A stretch of DNA of 44,402 nucleotides from positions 1-44,402 of the forward strand of contig RSEH01000332.1 in the NCBI GenBank assembly GCA_006503475.1, in the 5' to 3' direction. Below the pieces are notes generated by a model. That model made no database searches, had not been told where the DNA came from, and was given only the letters and a program-made list of their open reading frames with translations. Of this stretch, positions 35,959 through 44,402 are shown piece by piece (position 1 is the stretch's first letter; every line of letters starts with the position of its first letter). This DNA comes from Stentor roeselii (taxonomy: Eukaryota > Ciliophora > Heterotrichea > Heterotrichida > Stentoridae). The translations under genes were made by a program, and so were the position numbers.

Positions 35959-36531
35959 TTAAATCATCTTCTTCGCCCTGAAAAATCGCTTTAAATAAAG
36001 TACCTGGATACCAGCTAAAGCCACCAGGAGTACAAGTGTACAGAGACTAAAAGCAATAACTCTTGAGTGAATCGTCAAATTCGTGTTCCTCATCTGTTCC
36101 TCGCGTTCTCTTAATACTTGCATTCGCGAATGAATCTGCTTTATCAGGTCTTCATACATTTTTACACGGTAGTCTATTTCCTTCATTTCTTTCGTTGAAG
36201 CCAGTCCTGAGTAGTCCTTTGCCCTGACTCCTGTTTTCACGTCGAAGTCAACTGATACCAGGTGAGGCGCCTGGTTGTGCATGCAGATTGTGTAGGTCCC
36301 GTCGTTTAGAGCTGCGAATGAAAACTTCGCGAAATTTGTTTGGCTCTTGGAAAAGATTATCTCGTGCTTCGGGTCTTGGATGAAGATGTTCAGTGATTCT
36401 AAGTTTATCATGTTTTGGATTGAACCTACGAATAGGGTTTGGGCACTCAACTCTTCTGATAAGCAGAGAGTTTCTTGGGTACCTAGCTCCAGCTCGAAGG
36501 AATGTACACTGAGGATTAGCAAAAGTATCAT
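35959..36531 (-). CDS. TMED: p24 family cargo receptor (emp24/gp25L/TMED)
   Basis: A 190-residue type I membrane protein of ER-Golgi vesicles, from ATG to TAA. Signal peptide (~1-11, MILLLILSVHS); GOLD domain (~12-100) starting FELELGTQETLCLSEEL, with the paired cysteines C23 and, near TYTICMHN, C95 or so; luminal coiled coil (~115-150); transmembrane helix (~157-178); short tail FFRAKKMI. The tail has the diphenylalanine COPII signal and a C-terminal K-K-x-x COPI retrieval signal. It matches the p24 family in length and order. The subfamily (alpha to delta) is not assigned. Confidence 0.93.
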   Translation of the reverse strand: MILLLILSVHSFELELGTQETLCLSEELSAQTLFVGSIQNMINLESLNIFIQDPKHEIIFSKSQTNFAKFSFAALNDGTYTICMHNQAPHLVSVDFDVKTGVRAKDYSGLASTKEMKEIDYRVKMYEDLIKQIHSRMQVLREREEQMRNTNLTIHSRVIAFSLCTLVLLVALAGIQVLYLKRFFRAKKMI

Positions 36532-36907
36532 ATTTTGTTATTGAGGATTTTTTTGGAATGGAGGAGGATTATAGTGGGTTTGAGGAAGTGAATGATTGAT
36601 ATTGGAATAGTTTTGGTTGTGAATATTAGAGAGATTTTGGTTTTAGAGAGAGATTATGATTTTTTTAGATTTATAGTTTTATGATGAAAATTCTTTAGAG
36701 AATATTAAAATTGAAATTTGATGGTGTTTAATAGTCTAGTAGATACTATTCAACTAAAAACCTTGAAAATAAAATAATTAGAGGTCAAATAATTCTTACA
36801 GTGATAAATCGCTTAAAACCTAAAACAATTAATGAAATTCGTATCACTCAATTTCTTTCTAAAATCATATAAACATAAATACTTTAATTCTTCACATTAT
36901 ATAAGAA
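36532..36907. other. Intergenic, divergent spacer between p24 and XRCC4-like genes
   Basis: 376 bp. The left part is G-rich on the + strand (GAGG, TTGGAATGG runs) and the right part is AC-rich. A short imperfect palindrome AATAGTCTAGTAGATACTATT-like lies near 36728. No coding or RNA gene seen. Confidence 0.5.
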
Positions 36908-37603
36908 ATGAACAGTGCCGATGAAGCTTACTATCTAATCAAAGACTACCAAAACACTCAGTTACACATTTGCAGTTTTTGGTACGAAATCCCTGATTCA
37001 GGTATTTTCCCACTATGCAAACTGTGGATTCTCCAAAACGACCAACTCTTCTACTCCGACAGCGAAATCCTTTCATCAAGCTGCAACACTTCCCTGATCC
37101 TTGCCAATTTTTACACAAAACTAAAATCCTCCTTCAACTCAAAATCATCAGAATTCGGTTTTCACTTCCAAACCGAAGACGAAGAAAACACAGCAAACCT
37201 TGAACTAAGACTTATAATAAATGCAGCAAAAGACTCTTACGTCTCAGTCTTCAAAGTGACTTTAATTCGTAGTTTCCGAGGAAACAATCAACAAGAGTTC
37301 ATGAATAAAGTATTTGAAGTCTGTTTGATAAAAGATGTAAAATTTAATTAGAAAAAAATTGAAAGTCAATCACTTGAAATTCTGAAATTTTCCAGTCTTG
37401 ATGAAAAAATTAGAAAAACTCAACTGGATGTTCAGGTCATGAGAGATGAAACTGGAGTTAAACTTGCTGCGAAGTTTATGGTTTTGATGAATCAAATTAA
37501 AGAAAAATCACTTTCACAGAGGGTTGTTGAGGAGGGTCAAGAAGTTGATATCAACTTTTTAGAGCTTCAGAATAAGAAAAAGATTAACAAGAATAAGTTT
37601 TAG
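36908..37603 (+). CDS. XRCC4: XRCC4-like DNA end-joining protein (one 15-nt intron)
   Basis: Exons 36908-37336 and 37352-37603; the joined product is 226 residues ending in TAG. The N-terminal ~135 residues look like the XRCC4-superfamily head, with alternating beta-strands including KLWILQNDQLFYSDSEI (compare the strand with Trp followed by S-E-S-E-I in XRCC4). A long helix follows from ~143, with LAAKFMVLMNQIKEKSLSQR resembling the vertebrate stalk segment that carries K-R-F-x-x-V-L-N-x-K-K-x-K-I-R. XRCC4 scaffolds DNA ligase IV in non-homologous end joining, which in other ciliates also repairs cuts made during programmed genome rearrangement. The assignment rests on remembered family pattern, not on a search; PAXX or XLF are the alternatives. 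Confidence 0.6.
37337..37351 (+). other. 15-nt intron in the XRCC4-like gene
   Basis: GTAAAATTTAATTAG, phase 0, with an in-frame TAG as its last codon. Unspliced translation would stop after the head domain; splicing adds 83 residues of coiled-coil stalk in the same frame. GTAA start, A at position 10. Confidence 0.9.
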
Positions 37604-37784
37604 AAGTTTTTAGTGTTATTTGAATAATGGTTTCGAATAACTTTTGAGGTTTTGTCTTAGTTTAGTGTTTTTTCAATAGAGATTAACTCCAGTTAAATAA
37701 ATACTTTCTTATTTACTTTAAATTTGAATGCTTGTTGAATTTGTAACATTCATCGTCTTAAATCTTGAAATAAAAACTTCGTTA

Positions 37785-40166
37785 ATGAAAACACAAGACC
37801 CACTTAAAAGTCAAAGTGCTGATCTCTCAGGAGTCGATCCGAATGACCTTTACAAATATATCTCGCCTCCGAACCCATTAGTAGAGCGAAATAAATACGT
37901 AGATGACCTCCCCCGTTCTTATTTTTCAATGCTGTAATGATCATCTAGTCGTTTAAACCGTTTATCAGGTCTAGAAAAAGATTACCCAATAGGAGAAAAC
38001 ACTCGTTACTCCTCTCAACTCGGTCCAGAAATTTCCCTTTTTTCCTTATGTGAAGGGAAGTAAATCCTAAATAGGAACTCTAACGTAGTCTTCCGTCGAG
38101 ACCCTGCTTCACCTCCATACAACTCCAACCTATTAGACCTACGAAAGTTCCTTCAAGGTTCATCAAAGCCATCGAAGTCAGAGCCAGTATCCGACTTTTA
38201 CATCCCTTCAGCTGGTGACAAGACTTTAGTCTTCGAAAGCAGGTTCGAATCAGGTAATTTAAGCCTGGGCATTAAAGTCTCAGATAACGAATACAACTTA
38301 GTCCTTCAAAATGATGTGAACTCCAAAGGAAACACCCAATGGTTTTATTTTCGAGTAAAAAACACGACAGAAGACCTTGATGTAAGATTTAATATTGTGA
38401 ACTTCACAAAAAAAGACTCTCTTTACAACTACGGTATGAAAGTTCTGGTCTTTTCTCAAATAGAAAACCAAAAAAAACAACTTGGATGGTTTCGTGCAGG
38501 GACAGGAATCGGTTACTATCAAAATAATATCCGTAGAGTAGGATCAAGTAAATGTTTTTACTCTTTATCCTTTTCCTACAAATTCGAACACACTGATGAT
38601 GAAGTTTTCTTCGCTTACTGCTTTCCGTACACCTACTCCGACCTAATGCAAGACCTGATGTCTTTAGAACAAGACCTATTCATCCGTAGCATAATGAGCA
38701 GAAAAACAATTTGTCATAGCATCGGAGGGAATAAATGTGAGATGCTTTCAATAACAGCTCAAGGGACCCCAGAAGAGCTAAACAAACGGAAAGGAGTAGT
38801 CTTAACAGCGCGAGTCCACCCAGGCGAAACTGTCGGCTCATGGATGATGAAAGGTTCCATCGAGTTTCTCCTCAGCAAGTCTCCAGAAGCTGAACTTTTA
38901 CGACGTGCTTACATTTTTAAAGTCATTCCCATGCTCAACCCGGATGGGGTGATTTACGGAAACTATCGATGCGGCTTGGCAGGGGTGGACCTTAACCGTC
39001 GGTGGAAAAATCCTAACAAAAGTCTTCATCCAACGATTTTTCATGCGAAAAGAACGATCAAGTCATTCGCCAAACTGTTTAAAGTCGACCTGATCTGTGA
39101 CATGCATGGACATTCAAGAAGAAAAAACATTTTCACTTATGGGTGTAACTTAAACGACTCCCCTGAAGTGACCCGTGCTTATCCTTTCATTCTTTCAAAG
39201 ATATCTCCTTTTTTTTCCTATCGTTTCTGCTCATTCAAAATGCAAAAAGCGAAAGAGTCAACTTTAAGAGTGACGTTATTTAAAGAAATAACAAGTCCTT
39301 TCGTTTACACCCTGGAAGCTTCTTTCTGTGGTCCTGATATTGTAAGAAATAATTAGGGGGTCTTTGCTGGGCTTCACTTCACATCGTCTCATTTGAAAGA
39401 TATGGGAAAGCAGGTCTGTCTCGCCCTTGTCGTGACGGGAGACTTGAACATTTTGACTGACGAGCCTCAGCCTCAGCCTGAAGGTGTTTCGATTTGGTTC
39501 AGCAAGAAAGACGTGATGGCTGAGTTGAAAAACAACTCAGAACTTTTGCAGGACAACGACGATGACTGTAGTTCAGGAAGTGAATCAGACCCTTCTGAAG
39601 ACAACTTGGACCCTGAGGAAATCTGCTCGGTTTATCCTGTCACCTTGGCACCTAAACTTAAACCAGGAGATAAAAAAAAGACAGTCTTCGCAACGAGCAA
39701 TAAACTTCGAGCGGAGTCTAACAGGTCACTCACTTCGCAGAAGGAAAGGACGAAGATTGTCTTGAAGTGCAAGGTTTGTGGAGAAAATGAAATAACTGGA
39801 CATATATGTCAGAAGGTTAAACCTAAACAGCCTCTTAAACCTATTGTTAAACCTGTTGGAAACTTTAATTTAATCAATCAGCCTTATTATAATGCGGCTG
39901 GAAAAAAGGTCAGGGATCAGGCAACTCAAACTCATCCACTTGTTAATACACCAGGACTTAGAGAAGAAATTAAAGTACCTCAGGAATCTAGAAATAATAC
40001 CATTTCACCAGTTAAGAAGGAAATTAGAAATGCGTTCAGGGCTAGCAGCTCTGATGAACCACCTTTGATTGGAAAAATGTGGAGGCAGGATAGGGCTTTT
40101 CATAGCTTTAGTAAAGCCTCGAGGCAGAACTCTGCCTGGAAGTATGGAGAATCTTTGAAAAAGTAA
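37785..40166 (+). CDS. AGBL: Cytosolic carboxypeptidase CCP (AGBL2/3-like), tubulin deglutamylase family; three introns
   Basis: M14 zinc carboxypeptidase that trims glutamate side chains from tubulin. Exons 37785-37933, 37949-38058, 38074-39341 and 39357-40166; the joined product is 778 residues ending in TAA. A start at 37728 would add 19 hydrophobic residues unlike a cytosolic enzyme. The N-terminal CCP domain contains LVFESRFESGNL and TQWFYFRVKN. Zinc ligands H335 and E338 lie in HPGE and the third is H431 (DMHGHSR); substrate residues lie in PMLNPDGVIYGNYRC and DLNRRW; the catalytic Glu is E501 in TLEASFCG, completed after intron 3 by GVFAGLHF. The SWMMKG after HPGE matches CCP2/CCP3. 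The ~220-residue tail is acidic then basic, with a C-x2-C...H-x-C cluster (CKVCGENEITGHIC). Confidence 0.94.
37934..37948 (+). other. 15-nt intron 1 in CCP gene
   Basis: GTAATGATCATCTAG, phase 2 (CT|T gives Leu). Removes an in-frame TAA directly after SYFSM. A at position 10. Confidence 0.92.
38059..38073 (+). other. 15-nt intron 2 in CCP gene
   Basis: GTAAATCCTAAATAG, phase 2 (AA|G gives Lys, CEGK|NSNV). Removes an in-frame TAA and links to the conserved CCP N-domain. A at position 10. Confidence 0.93.
39342..39356 (+). other. 15-nt intron 3 in CCP gene
   Basis: GTAAGAAATAATTAG, phase 0 with in-frame TAG. Splits the conserved block ...ASFCGPDI|GVFAGLHF... just after the catalytic Glu; without splicing the enzyme would be cut short. 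A at position 10. Confidence 0.96.
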
Positions 40167-41029
40167 TGATTAGATTATTATTGTTTTAGGTTATGAATAG
40201 GTTAATTTTTTTATGATTGAATTAGAGGATTAAAGAAGATCTTAAGTAGATAAAATATTGACTTGATTTAGGTATTGTTTTTTAGAAAATAAGTGAAAAG
40301 TTTAGTGTTTCAGGCTCGATATCAAATTATTTGATTATTTAATATGAATTCTAAATCAACAATTTTTTAATTTTTCAAATAAAGTTCCTAGATTTTTTAC
40401 TCAGATTTTAGGAGTATGATTTTGAATATGATGATTAGATGATTGGATTATTCTAGTGATGCTTTGAAAGAGCTTAAATGGATAAAGAGTACAATTTGAA
40501 GTTTATTTATATAGGATGAAGTGTTTTTTTTCCTTTCCTTGACTTCTTATATACTTTTTTGAAAAAAGGTAAATAAATTTAATAAATTGAACGTAATGTT
40601 AAAATATATCTAAATAATTTTATTCCATTTACACAGTATTCGAAAATTTATATAAAAACCTCAGATTTATTCTAAAATTCAAGAAAACCCTTCCAAAAAT
40701 GAAAGTAAAGTAATAACTTAAAATTTTCAATTCTAAAAGCATAAAAAAAATAATAGAGACTATCTGTTTTTAGAAAATGCGAAAAATGATCTGAAATTTC
40801 TTCTTAAGTATCATTATCAAATTTCACGTTCCTTTAAAATAGATAGTCCATCTCAAATATCCATTTTTTAAACTGGATATAAGAAATCAGCCATTGTTTA
40901 ACTATTTCTTAAATGCTTAACAAGCTAAGTATAATTATATAAACCAGTTTCTAGAAATAGTTAGGAACAATATTTTTCAAACATTCAAAAAATGTCAAAA
41001 TCATCCATAAACCACCTTAACCCTCTATT
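40167..41029. other. Intergenic, convergent 3' spacer
   Basis: 863 bp, the most AT-rich stretch of the window, between the CCP and C2H2 stop codons. Stops occur densely in all frames; no ORF, RNA gene, repeat array or domain fragment seen. It is far longer than the other convergent spacers here. Confidence 0.6.
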
Positions 41030-41425
41030 CTAAAAAGTGGAATTAAATGTACTTAACCCTGGAAGCTGCACTGAACTTTGAGTGCTTCTCACAGAGGGTA
41101 AATTAACATCAGCAGCCGTAAAAGGTCCTGCAGGTATAGAATACTCTTCATTTCTCTCACTCTCGAAAAGTTCGAGTAACAGCAATACAAAGCTCTTAAG
41201 ACACGAAAAATCAAGCCGATTAGGAGCATTTTTGATATGCAATGTCTTATGTGAGGAAAGTTGACTTGCATGTTTGAATGACGCTGAACATCCAGGGAAG
41301 GAACATTTCAAGGGTTTCTCACCAGTGTGAATAGTGATATGCTGGAAAAGGTTCTGCTTAGAAGTCAACTTTTTGCCGCAGATGCCGCACTTGTAAGTCA
41401 AATGCGATGGTTTTGCGTGTTTCAT
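41030..41425 (-). CDS. Small two-finger C2H2 zinc finger protein
   Basis: A 131-residue ORF from ATG to TAG. Two C2H2 fingers lie near the N-terminus: finger 1 with C13, C16, H29, H33 and finger 2 with C41, C46, H59, H63 (the C-x4-C form), joined by the classic TGEKP linker at 34-38. The linker is typical of DNA-binding fingers, so a transcription factor or nuclear regulator is likely. The remaining ~65 residues are Ser/Leu-rich with no known domain. Two fingers give limited DNA specificity on their own. The start codon is 24 bp from that of the divergent 41450 ORF. Confidence 0.85.
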   Translation of the reverse strand: MKHAKPSHLTYKCGICGKKLTSKQNLFQHITIHTGEKPLKCSFPGCSASFKHASQLSSHKTLHIKNAPNRLDFSCLKSFVLLLLELFESERNEEYSIPAGPFTAADVNLPSVRSTQSSVQLPGLSTFNSTF

Positions 41426-41449
41426 TATTATAAGGAGTGCTAGGAATAG

Positions 41450-41695
41450 ATGGATATCGAGATATGGCTGAAATGTCTGGATATCTCAAGAATTTTTAAA
41501 GAATCGACTCAAGAAGGGTCTGAAGAAAATTAGAAGCAAGTCAAAAATCATGCATGTTCCAAAGCAGGACTTAAAGATTTAAAGGTTTTTGGAAAACTTC
41601 AGAATTTTAAAGAATTGTCGACCCAAGTCAGTGATTTTGATATTAAGGATGATGATGCAAATGGAAAATGTTTGGACTTGGTTTCATTTTATTAG
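41450..41695 (+). pseudogene. SAM-like ORF interrupted by an in-frame TAG
   Basis: From an ATG at 41450 the frame reads 27 codons (MDIEIWLKCLDISRIF...), meets TAG at 41531-41533, then continues open in the same frame for 53 codons (KQVKNHACSKAGLKDLKVFG...) to TAG at 41693. The two halves together resemble a SAM domain: an E-x-W-L-x-x-L first helix and a D-L-K-x-x-G...L-x-x-F-K-E-L last part. No 15- or 16-nt GTAA...AG intron covers the stop; the only GT nearby would give a 16-nt segment that breaks the frame. Either a decayed small gene, a readthrough TAG, or chance. Confidence 0.35.
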
Positions 41696-42347
41696 TGAAT
41701 AGGGTTTTTTGAATTGAGAGCTTGATCAATTTTAATTTTATTCAAGATTTTAGGATTTCGGACTGGGTTAGATTTAGTTTATGAGGGATTTTGGAATTTA
41801 AAGATATAATTACTTTGGAGTTTTAGGGATGTTTGGGATTCTGGAAATTTTAGATATGGTTCAATCTGAGATAAGGTTGGGGAGTCTCAAGTATTTTTTT
41901 TTAAAGAAAGATCATTTATTATATTAGTTTTTTGGGTAGAAGGTTTAGTATTTTATTATTTCAGACATTTATATAAGAAAATGATTAAAGTTAACCTAAT
42001 CAAATTATATTATTAGTATTTCATAAATTTCAATATTCTCAGCATACCTCTAAATCGTTTTCTGCTTCGATAAAAAGTTTAATTCAAATCAGGTTTATTT
42101 TCCTAGTAGCAAAGTAAATCTATCAAAGCATATCAAAATTAGAAATACTCAAAAATTTCTATATCTAAAAGAGATTCCAGAAAGTTCTATCAACTAACTC
42201 TTAAATAATTCTTTGAAATCCTCTAATTAACTTATATTAAAAGTCAAATAAGTAATTTGTATGAGTTTGAATCATTCTAAAACTAATAAAATCAAACCTT
42301 TAAAACAAGCATCTGATAATAATTCGATAAGATTTTCTACAATATAA
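41696..42347. other. Intergenic spacer before the right-edge gene
   Basis: 652 bp, AT-rich. The first ~250 bp is T/G-rich (GGATTTTGGAATTT-type), the rest A/C-rich. Nothing recognisable; no RNA gene or repeat seen. Confidence 0.5.
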
Positions 42348-44402
42348 ATGCACAACCCTTTATCTCTGAACGACTCAAGATATGATGATAGTATGATTGA
42401 ACAGAATCAAGTCAAAAAGAGCTGGTTTACAAGACTCAAAGAAAAATGCCATAGATCTAAAAATAACTCTCTACAAGAACGTTTAGTAGACGATAAAAAT
42501 TTCGAATCACAAGTGTCTTCATCGAATAATAAAAACCAGGTGCCAGAAAAACCTACTAAAAACTACCAAGATCTAAAAAAAAATAAAAGAATAACCTTTA
42601 CAAAACTTAGTGATAAAGATATTCTTGAACAATTCAGAAAAACTGGGGAAATGACTACAGTTTCAAATATTATAAAATATTATTTAAATCAACTCAAGCC
42701 GATCCCTAACAAATTTTCACGTTCATATAAAACTGGAGTTTTTCTATCTAAGAATAATGAGTATGATTTCAATAAGTTATTTGTTGTTGACTTCGACGGA
42801 AAATCCGAATACTTAAAAATTACGGAATCTGCTGATAAACTTGAAGTCTTAACAAAAGAGTCACAAAATGATGAAAATGGATATTTTGAAGTCTTAGAAA
42901 TGCTATTCGGTATAGAATCTAATGAGAAAATCTTTGAAGTATTTGAAATAAATCAAAAAAAGATGTTGAATTACAGTGGAAGTTCCAAAAGAAATGAAAT
43001 TCAGGAAGATAGTCTATTAGATATATATCAAGAAATGATTATTGAAGACACTATGATTATTAAAGATAAAGTAAAAGTTTTAATAACGCAGAAACAGTTT
43101 TTATATATCGGTAACGTAAGGAAAAATGAGGAAAAATGCATTATTGATATTGAAAATACTTATAAAATTAAAGTTAATGATAAGAACGCTACTGAAGAAA
43201 TAATAGATATGAAAAATAGAAGATTAGCAACTTTTTCAGATGAAGGAAATTTTCTCAATATCCTGTTTTCAAATCATAAAAATATAAATGTGGGTATTTT
43301 AAGCTTTCCGATTAGCTTATCTAACCAAGATATTGACATTTCAAATGCTACCAAAGTGTATAATATTTCAGTTGAGGAAAGAACCAGTTCAATGATTTAT
43401 ATTGAAATTAAAAAAGTGTTAGTGATTGGTACAAGAGATGGTGAGATTTTTTTCTATGATCCTATAATAAAAGAAAGAAAATTTCGATTGCAGGCTCACT
43501 CTTATAATATTTCAAAGTTAATCTATATGAATGAAGGAAAAATCATTTCCTTTAGTGGAGACAAATCAATAAATATAACAAATTTACCGAAACAACTATC
43601 ATATCATCAGAATATAGGAAATGATCAAAATAATTTAGGTGATAAAAAACCTGGTGAAAAACCCAAAAAGGGTCAAGATCTCAAATCTAAAGGAAACTTC
43701 AAAAAAAATATCAAAGCTAAAACTGAAGAAAACTTTGAAATAACCAATAAATTACCCAGAAAACAACATGAATTTAGAAAAAAACAATATTATACAGAAC
43801 TTAGTGATGAGATTGAGAGTAATTCAAAATATACTTCTTTTTGTATAATAAGTAAGCAGGTTTCTCAAGGAAAAGATGGAAAATACTACTTTTATTGGAT
43901 AGCGTGTGATAATCGCGAAATCCATATCCGGAAACAACTTAAAGAAAATGAAATAAATCAAAATAAACTTGAAGGATGCAATAAAAAAGAAAAAATTGAT
44001 ATAAAGTTTCCAAAAATTCATACAATAAAATGCATAAACGGCGTAGCTATGTATTTAGAAACTTTATATGCTGTCAAAGATTCTAAACAAGATTTCAAAA
44101 ATGAATTTGTTCTGTCATTTACTATGTTAGGAATTGTTAATTGTTATAGTTCAAAAACTTTTACAGTTTTATTTACAATAAAACTATATGGGCCTATTCA
44201 AGAGGTATCAATTGACGATGATAATAATATATTTTATAATAGATTTCCTGAATCTGGAAAATCTCCATCTAATGATTCATATAAATACCAATTAAAAATC
44301 AGAGATGTCCACGAATTGCCAATTAAACCTTCTGAAGAAGAAATGAAAGCAGATGGAAAATCTCAGCAAGATTATAAAACAGCGCGATTAATATATGAAC
44401 AA
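42348..44402 (+). CDS. Large Lys/Asn-rich protein with a WD40-like segment (partial, runs off right edge)
   Basis: Reading by eye from the ATG at 42348, all 685 codons to the end of the window are open, so the 3' end is missing. The first ~90 residues are polar and low-complexity (MHNPLSLNDSRYDDSM). Residues ~105-250 look folded. Around residue 357 VLVIGTRDGEIFFYDP followed by HSYNISKLIYMNEGKIISFS has the rhythm of WD40 blades (D-G near a W/F-Y-D ending). Residues ~425-475 are a lysine-rich linker (KKPGEKPKKGQD) followed by another beta-rich region (FYWIACDNREIHI). No closer family recognised. Codons are AT-richer (AAA, AAT, ATA) than in the other genes, and no intron is needed. Confidence 0.75.
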   Translation, partial: MHNPLSLNDSRYDDSMIEQNQVKKSWFTRLKEKCHRSKNNSLQERLVDDKNFESQVSSSNNKNQVPEKPTKNYQDLKKNKRITFTKLSDKDILEQFRKTGEMTTVSNIIKYYLNQLKPIPNKFSRSYKTGVFLSKNNEYDFNKLFVVDFDGKSEYLKITESADKLEVLTKESQNDENGYFEVLEMLFGIESNEKIFEVFEINQKKMLNYSGSSKRNEIQEDSLLDIYQEMIIEDTMIIKDKVKVLITQKQFLYIGNVRKNEEKCIIDIENTYKIKVNDKNATEEIIDMKNRRLATFSDEGNFLNILFSNHKNINVGILSFPISLSNQDIDISNATKVYNISVEERTSSMIYIEIKKVLVIGTRDGEIFFYDPIIKERKFRLQAHSYNISKLIYMNEGKIISFSGDKSINITNLPKQLSYHQNIGNDQNNLGDKKPGEKPKKGQDLKSKGNFKKNIKAKTEENFEITNKLPRKQHEFRKKQYYTELSDEIESNSKYTSFCIISKQVSQGKDGKYYFYWIACDNREIHIRKQLKENEINQNKLEGCNKKEKIDIKFPKIHTIKCINGVAMYLETLYAVKDSKQDFKNEFVLSFTMLGIVNCYSSKTFTVLFTIKLYGPIQEVSIDDDNNIFYNRFPESGKSPSNDSYKYQLKIRDVHELPIKPSEEEMKADGKSQQDYKTARLIYEQ

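Noticed and set aside
1-44402. Possibility that TGA codes for Trp (Blepharisma code)
   Set aside because: Conserved genes have no in-frame TGA; all tryptophans, including family-conserved ones, are TGG.

Overview
The window looks like macronuclear DNA of a heterotrich ciliate, most probably Stentor or a close relative. Seven introns can be placed with confidence. Every one is exactly 15 nt, begins GTAA, ends AG and has A at position 10. Genes are short-spaced, AT-rich and strictly eukaryotic (Spt6, dyskerin, PKA, PEX2, p24, PRA1, tubulin-type carboxypeptidase). The standard code reads through every gene: tryptophan is TGG only and TAA/TAG are stops. No gene in the window ends in TGA.

Layout, left to right. 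1-2000: the 3' end of a membrane protein, a four-helix membrane protein (-) and a small basic protein (-). 2029-9759: a class I-type PI3-kinase (-), a coiled-coil protein (+), an acidic protein with a CaaX end (-) and a basic coiled-coil protein (-). 9929-14442: a B-box/kelch protein (-), a PKA catalytic subunit (+), an SK-type K+ channel (-) and a second CaaX-ended small protein (-). 14526-21757: an RCC1-repeat protein (+), dyskerin/Cbf5 (+, one intron), phosphoglycerate kinase (-), a protein with twelve 27-residue repeats (+) and an SDR dehydrogenase (-). 22137-26525: Spt6 (-) with two extra zinc knuckles. 27119-34270: two unknown proteins (+), an ADO/PCO-type thiol dioxygenase (-), PRA1 (+, one intron), a coiled-coil protein (+) and a CHID1-like GH18 protein (+). 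34442-40166: PEX2 (-), an unknown acidic coiled-coil protein (+, one intron), a p24 cargo receptor (-), an XRCC4-like protein (+, one intron) and a CCP/AGBL carboxypeptidase (+, three introns). 41030 to the end: a two-finger C2H2 protein (-), a possibly broken SAM-like ORF (+) and a long unfinished reading frame that runs off the right edge.

There are no operons. Genes alternate strand, with divergent start codons as close as 22 bp and convergent stop codons that touch or overlap. The functions are ordinary cell biology: signalling, transcription elongation, H/ACA RNA modification, glycolysis, secretory pathway, peroxisome, DNA end joining and tubulin modification. They do not form one pathway.

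The most unusual signals are: repeated sign changes of G-versus-C skew inside single genes and irrespective of gene strand; the indel-free 27-residue repeat array, which is written in both skew dialects; complete avoidance of TGA as a stop; tandem duplications sitting exactly on gene ends; and an XRCC4-like gene that only appears once a 15-nt intron containing an in-frame TAG is removed. I found no rRNA, tRNA, transposon or CRISPR array.
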